A DNA stretch of 11,756 bases from positions 1-11,756 of the forward strand of contig CAZVRJ010000063.1 in NCBI GenBank assembly GCA_964629885.1, written 5' to 3'. The position numbers and the translations under genes were made by a program. This stretch comes from CAYWCV01 sp964629885 (GTDB taxonomy: Bacteria > Bacteroidota > Rhodothermia > Balneolales > CAYWCV01). Of the stretch, positions 1 to 5,942 are shown in pieces; the stretch's first letter is position 1, and each line of letters begins with the position of its first letter. The notes below the pieces were generated by a model that was not told the origin of the DNA, made no database searches, and worked only from the letters and a program-made list of their open reading frames with translations.

Positions 1-488
1 TCCCAGCGCTTCTTGGTCTTGGGCTCGTGGTGCAGGCGTACCAACCAGTTGCCGTCGTCGGTGATCGAGAACCGGGTCACCTCTTCAAAGCTGGTGATGT
101 TGCCCGACCGGGTGTCGACTAATGCCATCCCGCTTCTGGGGCGGTCGTCCTTCTTGGCGGGGTCTTCCATGTCGGATGCAGGGGGTTTCACCAAAAAGGT
201 TGCCCAGGTGCCATCGGGACTAAGCTGGGCACTCGCGCCACGCTCGACCGTGTAGGTGGTGCGTCCGTCGGTGGAGCGAACCTCTGCGTGACCGTCGCCC
301 CTGTCGGGGGCTGATTCGTAGGCGACCCATCTTCCGTTATCGGAGACAGTGGGACCCGTCAAGTTGCGAAATTTCATGACGTCCTCGAACGTCATAGCCC
401 TCTTTTGGGCGATAGAGTCAGTGGCGAGGGCGGTGCAGATAAGCAGTGCACCGAACAGAATTACAGAGTGTCTGAGTGATGAGACCAT
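1..488 (-). CDS. S9-family (prolyl oligopeptidase) peptidase, secreted, N-terminal fragment
   Basis: The first 162 codons are visible; the gene continues past the left edge. Translation of the reverse strand from the ATG at 486-488 begins MVSSLRHSVILFGALLICTA, a basic start plus hydrophobic core, with likely signal cleavage near ATDSIAQ (residues 22-28). The mature part opens with MTFEDVMKFRNLTGP (residues 32-46) and VSDNGRWVAYE, then a second blade-like repeat around LSPDGTWATF. From family knowledge, this opening is typical of the beta-propeller of exported dipeptidyl/acylaminoacyl peptidases of Bacteroidota, whose Ser-Asp-His catalytic domain lies at the far C-terminus, here outside the window. 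It probably degrades peptides in the periplasm or outside the cell. It is the last visible gene of the leftward run, 57 bases after the DUF6174 gene, with a strong hairpin just before its start. The catalytic residues cannot be checked here. Confidence 0.82.
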   Translation of the reverse strand, partial: MVSSLRHSVILFGALLICTALATDSIAQKRAMTFEDVMKFRNLTGPTVSDNGRWVAYESAPDRGDGHAEVRSTDGRTTYTVERGASAQLSPDGTWATFLVKPPASDMEDPAKKDDRPRSGMALVDTRSGNITSFEEVTRFSITDDGNWLVRLHHEPKTKKRW

Positions 489-492
489 TTGA

Positions 493-539
493 GTATCCAA
501 TGGGTGATGGAGAACATATCAAAATCACCCAAAGGATAC
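493..539 (-). promoter_or_regulatory. Hairpin in the leader of the S9 peptidase gene
   Basis: Inverted repeat with 16-base arms at 493-508 and 524-539 (14 of 16 pairs) and a 15-base loop. In mRNA sense the hairpin ends 4 bases before the ATG at 488. The only SD-like GGA of this leader lies inside the 3' arm, so folding could hide the ribosome site. No T-run follows on the coding strand, which argues against a normal intrinsic terminator for the DUF6174 gene upstream. A protein-binding palindrome is the alternative. The dyad is read directly; the role is inferred. Confidence 0.6.
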
Positions 540-545
540 GAAATT

Positions 546-1049
546 TCAACGGCTGCTACCCGATATTTTAAGTGGCTGGTCGTACTTTTGGGCGAAGTAC
601 AAATACATGTCGGTTATTTCGATCGAATACTCGTCGTTGCCCGACCTGCGGTTCACATCAAGATACAGGTATGCAGGAAAGCCAAACTCAGGATCGTAAT
701 CGACTTCGAGCACGTCGAAATTGCGATCGATGGCGCGGTAGATTTCATTGAACAGATCCTGTACCGTTGGCACCTTGCCAAGCTGGGAGTTTGGCACGTC
801 GCGTCCGGTGTTAATGTTATAGGCGTCGATCACGCGTCCGTTTCTCACACGCACCATGTATCGACCAACCAGGCCGAACGGATCATCGTGGTAGGCTTCA
901 TAATCGTAGTCGACAATGTAAGCGCGGTTCCATTTACGTTCGGCGCGCTCAAGTTCCTGCTGGCGGTGGTCGCTGAAATAGAAACCCTCGATGCAACCGG
1001 TCATACTGACGGTCGTGAGGATAAGTAGGGTAAGCAGTGACTTTTTCAT
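546..1049 (-). CDS. DUF6174 lipoprotein
   Basis: A 167-residue protein with a lipoprotein signal: basic MKK, a hydrophobic core, then lipobox MTGC with the acylated Cys at residue 19. The rest is one small domain. It has an ERKWNRAYIVDYDYEA segment (about residues 37-52), a VRVRNGRVIDAY strand pair, a PTVQDLFNEIYRAID helix, and VDYDPEFGFPAYLYLDV near residues 116-132, followed by a short D/Y-rich tail. The order W...Y, V.nG.V, tvd.LF, YDP.fG.P is what I recall for DUF6174, whose biochemical role is unknown. It is probably anchored in the inner or outer membrane facing the periplasm. It lies 81 bases after plsC and 57 before the peptidase gene, in the same direction, so cotranscription is plausible. 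The start is the only ATG that gives a proper signal peptide. Confidence 0.8.
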   Translation of the reverse strand: MKKSLLTLLILTTVSMTGCIEGFYFSDHRQQELERAERKWNRAYIVDYDYEAYHDDPFGLVGRYMVRVRNGRVIDAYNINTGRDVPNSQLGKVPTVQDLFNEIYRAIDRNFDVLEVDYDPEFGFPAYLYLDVNRRSGNDEYSIEITDMYLYFAQKYDQPLKISGSSR

Positions 1050-1058
1050 GGCTGTAGG

Positions 1059-1095
1059 CGTCTTGTTGTAGTATCTCCAACTACTTTTTAAGACG
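1059..1095 (-). promoter_or_regulatory. Nested dyad in the leader of the DUF6174 gene
   Basis: Outer arms 1059-1064 and 1090-1095 (6 of 6 pairs) enclose inner arms 1068-1072 and 1080-1084 (5 of 5 pairs) around a 7-base loop that contains GGAG on the mRNA strand. The ATG at 1049 lies 9 bases beyond the outer arm, and the GGAG is about 25 bases from it, too far to be its SD. The arms are short, so this may be chance. It could be a weak mRNA structure or an operator. Confidence 0.25.
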
Positions 1096-1130
1096 TTCAG
1101 CCGGCCGATTTGTTACATCACATAAAGATG

Positions 1131-1865
1131 CTATGCTTCACTGCGCCATACCGTTAACTGATCATTGATCAGTTTGTGGACCCTTTCGCGTAACGCCGGC
1201 ACGTCGCTGCTCGTCATGCCTTCGGTTGGTATGGGAGCTAAGACCTTGACCTTCATAGACTCCGCCTTGCCGAATAGCCATGAGTTTTTCGGGAGGCAGT
1301 CGAAAGTGCCCTCAACAACGAGGGGAAGTACAGGTACTTGGTGCATCACAGCGAGGGCGAAAGCGCCGTCGGCGAAGCGGCCGAGGGATCCATCCTTGGT
1401 TCGTGTGCCTTCAGGGAAGATCATGATGGAGCACTTATGGTCGAGATAGAAGCCCGCCTTTTTGGCCACCTGTTCCCAACGGCGAACTCCACGCCGGTTT
1501 ACGGGGATGTCGCCGGCGAGCTTCATTTGCCATCCAACGATGGGGATCTTGAACAACTCCTCTTTGCCTACCCATTTCATCTCCCACGGCAAGTTTGATA
1601 CTACCGGGATATCGCCCATCGATTGGTGATTGGCCACTACGACGTACGGATTTCTGGGGTTGTCGATGGTCTCGCCGCTTATTTCGACTTTCCAGTTGGG
1701 GTTGACCCGCACCAAGAAGAGTCCGAGTCTTCGGTACATGCGTCCAGTGCGGTATAGCGCGGGATCACGGTCGAAAAGCCGCATGACCGCAAGAATGGGC
1801 ACCCATATTAAAATCAGGATGGCCGATACAGTCCAGATGTAGATAGATTTGAGGACGTTCATCAT
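1131..1865 (-). CDS. plsC: 1-acyl-sn-glycerol-3-phosphate acyltransferase (PlsC family)
   Basis: A 244-residue enzyme of the LPLAT family, of usual length for PlsC. It would transfer an acyl chain to position 2 of lysophosphatidic acid, giving phosphatidic acid at the inner face of the cytoplasmic membrane. An N-terminal membrane helix (about residues 8-30) is followed by the four acyltransferase blocks: NHQSMGD with the catalytic His80 and Asp85 (HX4D), GDIPVNRR (118-125), FPEGTR (150-155) for glycerol-phosphate binding, and VLPLVVEG (179-186). All key residues are present, so activity is expected. Two tandem ATGs (1865 and 1862) are possible; an AGGGA about 9 bases upstream supports the first. 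It sits 42 bases after the polyphosphate kinase gene in the same direction. The exact lysolipid accepted cannot be read from sequence, and an ornithine-lipid or similar acyltransferase role is possible. Confidence 0.88.
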   Translation of the reverse strand: MMNVLKSIYIWTVSAILILIWVPILAVMRLFDRDPALYRTGRMYRRLGLFLVRVNPNWKVEISGETIDNPRNPYVVVANHQSMGDIPVVSNLPWEMKWVGKEELFKIPIVGWQMKLAGDIPVNRRGVRRWEQVAKKAGFYLDHKCSIMIFPEGTRTKDGSLGRFADGAFALAVMHQVPVLPLVVEGTFDCLPKNSWLFGKAESMKVKVLAPIPTEGMTSSDVPALRERVHKLINDQLTVWRSEA

Positions 1866-1907
1866 CGTATAGTTTCCCTAAAGATACGTACGATGCCGCA
1901 AATGTGC

Positions 1908-3344
1908 TTACATAAGCTGTTTTCGGAGTGCGTTTACAATATGCTCGAGAACGGAGATTCTAGCATGATATTTGTCGTTGCCTGGCACGATAATCCAAGG
2001 GGCGTCAGGCGTCGAGGTGCGATTGAACATTTCATCGGCGGCTAGCTCGTATGCTTCCCACTTGGCGCGGTTGCGCCAATCCTCGTCGGTGATCTTGTAG
2101 TTTTTGTATTCGATCTCCTCGCGATTCTCGAATCGGCTCTTTTGCATCTCGGGAGTTATATGAATCCAAAACTTGAGGATTACGGCACCCCAGCCATTCA
2201 AGTGCTCCTCGAACTCATTGATTTCGCGATAAGCACGCTTCCACTCGGCTTCGGTTGCGAACGACTCAACCCGCTCGACTAGCACACGGCCATACCAAGA
2301 ACGGTCGTAGATTGAAGTTTTGCCTGCGTTTGGTAGCGTTTTCCAATATCTCCACAGATAGTGGAACTGCCTCTCGACCTCGTTCGGTGCGCTGGAGCCA
2401 TAGACGGTCCATAGTCGGGGATCGATGGTCTCGGTGATGCGGCGTATCGTACCACCCTTTCCGGCGGCGTCCCAGCCCTCAAAAACCAAAATGGGGCTCT
2501 TATTCTGCTGCCATGCCTTCCACGAAAGCGCGAAAAGCTGATCCTGAAGTTGCTGTTTACGCTCCTTATATGAGTCTCGATCTAGCACGGGAAATTCGCT
2601 GACCTCAGACAAAATGCTGTTGGAGATGTAGGGTATTTCAACCGGTTCAGTTGTTGAGGAACTGTCGATGTCAATACTAAGAATCAACTCGGCCGACTTG
2701 GCAAGGAGCCACTCGAGATTTGTAGCGTCGATCACGTGCCAAGGAGCAAAGGACTTGTGCGTGGCAGTTAGGATTTCGTCGTGTACCTTCGATGTCTTCG
2801 AATAGGACTTGCTACGACTCTCCTTCATTTTTTGGATTTTGCTGTCGGTCGAGAGCAACTTTTTCTTCGCGTCAAGACGATTCTTTTGAGTCTTCTTGTC
2901 GAGATGAAGGAAGATTTTTACAATACGGGTGCCGTTGTCGGCTAGCGATTGTTCAAAATTGCGGACGGTTTCGAGATCGGCGCTTATGTTGCCTTTGGCC
3001 AGAGCTTTGTCGAACAGCCGTTCATACCAGGCTCCTAGATGGATAGATGTGCTGCCTTTTGCAGGAAGGGCGTTCCAGTAGCGGGCGAAGAAAGGCAGTG
3101 TGGAGTGGCAGGAGTCGTTGTCCCAGAACGAATATGTGCGGAACAGACGTGGGTTCATACGAGCACCCAACTCGGTAAGGAAGACGCCCTTACCGCTTCC
3201 ATCGAGTCCGTGGATGACGATGAGTAGTGGGGTGCCTACGGATTTGAGATGGTCTTGAAATGCCAAAAGCCGTGTACGGAGAGAGTTGTCGAGTTGTTCG
3301 AAATCCGACTTCGACAGAGTGTTTCCAAGCGAGATGTCGAGCAT
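1908..3344 (-). CDS. pap: Two-domain PPK2, polyphosphate:AMP phosphotransferase
   Basis: A 478-residue protein made of two tandem PPK2 domains, the layout of class II PPK2 enzymes that phosphorylate AMP to ADP with polyphosphate in the cytoplasm. The N-terminal domain (about 20-230) has Walker A GLDGSGKG at 46-53. The C-terminal domain (about 255-478) has Walker A GWDAAGKG at 290-297 and the lid/Walker B region YDRSWYGRVLVER from 346. In the N-terminal copy the matching stretch reads HLGAWYERLF (102-111), so the Asp and Arg of YDRSWY are replaced by Leu and Gly and catalysis there is doubtful. The C-terminal copy looks intact, and I expect it to be the active half, as reported for some family members. 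The start lies 3 bases after the rhodanese stop, indicating one transcript and probably coupled translation. Confidence 0.88.
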   Translation of the reverse strand: MLDISLGNTLSKSDFEQLDNSLRTRLLAFQDHLKSVGTPLLIVIHGLDGSGKGVFLTELGARMNPRLFRTYSFWDNDSCHSTLPFFARYWNALPAKGSTSIHLGAWYERLFDKALAKGNISADLETVRNFEQSLADNGTRIVKIFLHLDKKTQKNRLDAKKKLLSTDSKIQKMKESRSKSYSKTSKVHDEILTATHKSFAPWHVIDATNLEWLLAKSAELILSIDIDSSSTTEPVEIPYISNSILSEVSEFPVLDRDSYKERKQQLQDQLFALSWKAWQQNKSPILVFEGWDAAGKGGTIRRITETIDPRLWTVYGSSAPNEVERQFHYLWRYWKTLPNAGKTSIYDRSWYGRVLVERVESFATEAEWKRAYREINEFEEHLNGWGAVILKFWIHITPEMQKSRFENREEIEYKNYKITDEDWRNRAKWEAYELAADEMFNRTSTPDAPWIIVPGNDKYHARISVLEHIVNALRKQLM

Positions 3345-3347
3345 GGG

Positions 3348-3731
3348 CTATCGCTCCGGCTCGGGCACAATCACTTGGCTGCCCGATTCTAGCCAAGCCC
3401 GAAACCCACCGTCGACCGATATCACGTTTGTGTAACCCATTTTTTGGATATTGTCGGCGGCTAGTACTGACCGGTAACCGCCACCGCAATAGAGCCAGAT
3501 TTCAGAATTTTTTTCGGTGATTCGACTTTCGATGTCGCGCTCGATAATTCCTTTGCCCATCCATATTGCTTCGGGGATGTGTCCAGCTCGATACTCCGAT
3601 TCCTCACGAACATCGACTAGTATAAACGGGGCTGGATCTTGCATACGTGATTGTAGCCCATTGAGATCCGATTCCTTAACCGAATTTTTAAGGCTAGTCA
3701 CTAAATTCAAAAATGCAGGGTTGTGGTTCAT
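3348..3731 (-). CDS. Single-domain rhodanese-like protein
   Basis: A 127-residue cytoplasmic protein with one rhodanese domain. Visible marks are FILVDVREESEYRAGHIPEA (36-55), the nucleophile loop CGGGYRS with Cys82, and the C-terminal GYTNVISVDGGFRAWLESG. The six-residue loop CGGGYR after a YC pair matches sulfurtransferases rather than the Cdc25 phosphatases, which have a longer loop. It probably carries persulfide sulfur on Cys82; the acceptor is unknown. The start at 3731 follows an unusual C6 tract flanked by A4 on the mRNA strand with no SD, as is common for A-rich leaders in Bacteroidota. It is the first gene of the leftward run and is almost joined to the polyphosphate:AMP phosphotransferase gene. 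I infer shared expression, perhaps under stress, but nothing shows a biochemical link. Confidence 0.9.
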   Translation of the reverse strand: MNHNPAFLNLVTSLKNSVKESDLNGLQSRMQDPAPFILVDVREESEYRAGHIPEAIWMGKGIIERDIESRITEKNSEIWLYCGGGYRSVLAADNIQKMGYTNVISVDGGFRAWLESGSQVIVPEPER

Positions 3732-3751
3732 TTTGGGGGGTTTTGTTTGTA

Positions 3752-3783
3752 TTAATCTAGCTTAACGGTTGTTTAAAGTCCAA
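3752..3783 (-). promoter_or_regulatory. Possible promoter for the rhodanese operon
   Basis: On the reverse strand TTG (3781-3783) is followed after 21 bases by TAGATTAA (3752-3759). This partly matches the Bacteroidota vegetative pattern TTG then TAnnTTTG about 19-21 bases later (first TA and TT kept, final TG lost). Transcription would start near 3745, leaving a short leader before the ATG at 3731. The match is weak and the region is AT-rich. Confidence 0.22.
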
Positions 3784-3890
3784 CTATTAAAATGGCTAAT
3801 TAAGTGTAAAAATGTGTAGTATAGTAACAAAGCACTTTTTTTGACTCTGATTTTCCTTATTATCCTATCTAGATGGCGTCGATATAAGTC

Positions 3891-3953
3891 ATGTTCGTTT
3901 TCAGCGTACAGTTTTTTCCAATGCATTTTATAGGGAGCGGTGAATTTAAATGA
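3891..3953 (+). other. Possible 20-codon leader ORF overlapping the AP2 gene start
   Basis: An ATG at 3891 opens a 20-residue frame, MFVFSVQFFPMHFIGSGEFK, whose TGA stop at 3951-3953 overlaps the AP2 gene ATG at 3950-3952 as ATGA. That overlap is a classic translational-coupling arrangement. The peptide is rich in Phe (6 of 20) and hydrophobic. No SD is obvious before it, and an ORF this short is expected by chance in AT-rich DNA. Confidence 0.2.
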
Positions 3954-4423
3954 GTGAGCCTATCAACATGAAGGGAATCAGTCGTATTGACACCCGTGAC
4001 ACCCATGGGTGGTATGTGCGAATTTACAAAAACGGTAAGACCTATTCGAAGTTGTACTCCGACAATAAATACGGAGGCAGAGATAGGGCCCTCCAAGTGG
4101 CCTACAAGGCCCGACTTGTCGCTTTAGAAGCGCTCAAGGATATTCCGAGAGAGCCGAAGCGCAGGTTGGTAACCAGCGACAAACGCAACAAAAGCGGAAT
4201 CATTGGGGTTAGCAAGACCACCAAAATTAACAAGAACGGTACTACGAGCGACTATTATCAGGTAACATGGTCGCCGGAGCCTGGGCAGGTGAAGAACCGC
4301 CAGTGGAGCGTTCGCAAGTTTGGTGAGGTGGATGCACGCAGATTGGCCATTGAGTTTCGCCACTCCGTAATGAAGGAGATTTACGGCGATCGGTTTCCAG
4401 AGGGCTACGAAGAAGGACAATAA
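3950..4423 (+). CDS. Stand-alone protein with two AP2/ERF-like DNA-binding domains
   Basis: A 157-residue basic protein without signal peptide or membrane segment. Copy 1 (about 8-63) reads KGISRIDTRDTHGWYVRIY, then KTYSKLYSD and a helix YGGRDRALQVAYKARLVALEAL. Copy 2 (about 82-146) repeats the plan: GIIGVSKT, DYYQVTWSPEP, a basic strand, then FGEVDARRLAIEFRHSVMKEIYG. The G-(I/V)-(S/V), W/Y-x-V strand and aromatic-G-x-x-x-A helix order matches AP2 domains. In bacteria these usually sit in phage HNH nucleases or integrases; here no nuclease or recombinase part is present, so DNA binding, perhaps regulatory, is the likely role. Start options are the ATG at 3950 (GGGAG 12 bases upstream) or Met7 at 3968, which begins right before copy 1. 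It is a single-gene unit with an AT-rich spacer upstream and its own terminator downstream. Targets are unknown. Confidence 0.82.
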   Translation: MSEPINMKGISRIDTRDTHGWYVRIYKNGKTYSKLYSDNKYGGRDRALQVAYKARLVALEALKDIPREPKRRLVTSDKRNKSGIIGVSKTTKINKNGTTSDYYQVTWSPEPGQVKNRQWSVRKFGEVDARRLAIEFRHSVMKEIYGDRFPEGYEEGQ

Positions 4424-4452
4424 AAAAAAGGGAGCTAAGGCTCCCTTTTTTG
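4423..4452. terminator. Bidirectional intrinsic terminator
   Basis: A perfect GGGAGC / GCTCCC stem (4430-4435 and 4440-4445) with loop TAAG is flanked by seven A on the left and seven T on the right. It gives a U-tract in either direction, so it can end both the AP2 gene, whose stop is at 4421-4423, and the convergent beta-barrel gene, whose stop is at 4475. Confidence 0.95.
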
Positions 4453-4474
4453 TGACTATACAATTCGTTGCAGT

Positions 4475-5062
4475 TTAAAACTGGAGTTGCACTCCGAGTG
4501 CTATCCTGTTTTTCGAGGCCTTCAGATCTCTGAAGGTATCCTCGAATTTATAATCCTTGGTATTCTGGCTGAAACGCATCTCGGCGAATGGACGAATTGC
4601 GCTGCCTAGTCTGATCTGAATACCCACAGTTCCGTTTAGGACGGTCGTGCTTTCGTCTTTGGGGAAGTCAAGACCATCGAATGTGCTGTTCAAACGGATC
4701 TTATAGTTTTCAAATCCCACACCGCCCATGATATAGGGAGTTACGAGCGGTGCATTGAAGGCAAGTTTCAGTGCTGCCCCAAAATCATATGTACTCAATT
4801 CGGTGTCGGAGAAAATCACACCAGATCCATTTTCGCCAGACCGAAGTGTGAGCGTATTGCTGAAAAAGGAGGTGTGTCCAACAACTCCAACATTCACGAT
4901 ATCGCTAGCAGTACCGAATGTCTTTTCAAGGCGAAGGCCGATGCCCTCGCGCGGTTGGTCGTCGCGGCGCTCGTACGAGGCCCCAATTCCACCCTGTGCA
5001 AGTGCTTCTCCGGCAAAGAGCAGCAATGCAAGGGCTGCAACTACTGGGGTAAATCTTTTCAT
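4475..5062 (-). CDS. Small outer-membrane beta-barrel protein
   Basis: A 195-residue exported protein. The start is the ATG at 5060-5062: it gives MKRFTPVVAALALLLFAGEA as signal peptide with cleavage after ALA (residue 22), and GAAGGA-like AGGA lies about 10 bases upstream. A longer frame up to 5143 would bury the signal and is rejected. The mature chain alternates polar and hydrophobic residues (GIGASYERRD, GIGLRLEKTFG, FGAALKLAFNAPLVTPYIMGGVGFENYKI, GTVGIQIRLG, PFAEMRFSQN) and ends IALGVQLQF, with the terminal aromatic residue used by barrel-assembly machinery. The pattern PLVTPYIMGGVGFENY resembles OmpA-like/opacity-type eight-stranded barrels. No peptidoglycan-binding domain is present. 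Function is unknown; porin-like or structural roles are possible. It lies 120 bases after the GNAT gene in the same direction. Confidence 0.85.
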   Translation of the reverse strand: MKRFTPVVAALALLLFAGEALAQGGIGASYERRDDQPREGIGLRLEKTFGTASDIVNVGVVGHTSFFSNTLTLRSGENGSGVIFSDTELSTYDFGAALKLAFNAPLVTPYIMGGVGFENYKIRLNSTFDGLDFPKDESTTVLNGTVGIQIRLGSAIRPFAEMRFSQNTKDYKFEDTFRDLKASKNRIALGVQLQF

Positions 5063-5182
5063 AATTACATATCCTTCGTTTGATTCAGGTAACAAACAGT
5101 GGTACTGATTTAGATTAAAAAAGTTCTGATTTTGAAGATACACCTATGCGGTGTCTTATGACAAACGGCACAAAGCAGCTGC

Positions 5183-5740
5183 TTATTCTTCCTTCTTTTT
5201 GTTTCTTTTGTCGTTGGGGTCGAATAGCATAGCCGTGCAAAGGCAGTTCTTTCTCTCGGTACGTGTGAGCACATCGTAGTTTACACACGAGCTGCAACCG
5301 TTCCAGAATGCTTCGTCGGTGGTAAGCTCAGAGAAGGTGACAGGTTTGTAGCCCAAGTCAGAGTTGATCTTCATTACAGCTAAACTGGTCGTGATGCCGA
5401 ATATTTTTGACTCTGGATACTTCTTGCGCGACAGGCCGAAAATTTCTTCCTTGATGCGCTTTGCCAATCCATATTGTCTGTACTCGGGCACAACAATCAA
5501 ACCCGAGTTAGCCACATAGTTGCCGTGGCTCCATGTCTCGATGTAGCAGAATCCAGCAAAGCGCTGGTCGGATGTGAGCGCGATCACCGATTTTCCCTCC
5601 ATCATCTTGAGACGGATGTAATCAGGCGAACGCTTGGCAATACCTGTACCACGGGCTTTCGCCGATTCCTCCATGTGGTGACAAATCTCCTCCGCAAAAA
5701 CTTGGTGTTGCTCGTTGGCTACATGAACGCTGAATTCCAT
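5183..5740 (-). CDS. GNAT acetyltransferase of the Bacteroidota arginine-cluster type
   Basis: A 185-residue protein from the ATG at 5738-5740; a TTG one codon earlier is also possible. The GNAT core is visible (numbered from the ATG): beta strand SVIALTSDQRFAGFCYIE, then SGLIVVPEYRQYGLAKRIKE with the acetyl-CoA loop R-Q-Y-G-L-A near residues 88-93, and IFGITTSLAVMKINSDLGYKPV. The tail carries CSSC (149-152) and CLC (166-168), a possible metal-binding set. From memory, close relatives sit directly before argG in Bacteroidota arginine clusters and are thought to serve as N-acetylglutamate synthases, the first step of arginine synthesis. No arginine gene is seen in this window, so the role is inferred from family resemblance only. 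It is divergent from the TIM-barrel gene and leads the beta-barrel gene. Confidence 0.83.
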   Translation of the reverse strand: MEFSVHVANEQHQVFAEEICHHMEESAKARGTGIAKRSPDYIRLKMMEGKSVIALTSDQRFAGFCYIETWSHGNYVANSGLIVVPEYRQYGLAKRIKEEIFGLSRKKYPESKIFGITTSLAVMKINSDLGYKPVTFSELTTDEAFWNGCSSCVNYDVLTRTERKNCLCTAMLFDPNDKRNKKKEE

Positions 5741-5831
5741 CAAATGGCTTACTCGAAGGCAAATTGAGGTGAAACTTGAATAATCGGTTAATATACCGAG
5801 CTTTTTAATGATTTCAATTCAACTCGAAATT

Positions 5832-5942
5832 ATGGCAGATGTAAAAGCGCTTTCCGATTTGGGAGATCGCATGGGCTATGTATATTTGATCGCCATCACC
5901 TTTTTAATCGTTCATGTTTTTCCCCATGCATACCGGACATAA
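5832..5942 (+). other. Possible 5' part of the TIM-barrel gene in another frame, or a small membrane peptide
   Basis: An ATG at 5832 opens 36 codons: a polar start MADVKALSDLGDRMG, then hydrophobic VYLIAITFLIVHVF, then PHAYRT and stop at 5940-5942. The last part overlaps the TIM-barrel frame by 29 bases. At TTTTTCCCC (5917-5925) the two frames read VFP-H and FFP-MHTGHN, so a +1 shift at CCC-C would join them. Three readings are open: a frameshift mutation or read error, a programmed shift, or a separate single-span peptide translated before the barrel. No SD is visible, but the leader is A-rich. Confidence 0.3.

Noticed and set aside
489..1028. Long rightward open frame of 179 codons
   Set aside because: It lies opposite the DUF6174 gene, which has a lipobox and family motifs; the rightward product shows no recognisable domain.
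3841..3871. Sigma-70-like promoter TTGACT with a downstream TATC box for the AP2 gene
   Set aside because: The -35-like hexamer is good, but no -10 match falls at the right spacing, and the T-rich context gives such hits by chance.
5140..5156. Small hairpin after the GNAT gene as a terminator
   Set aside because: Only a 5-base stem, with no T-run next to it; the T6 run on the coding strand is about 17 bases away.
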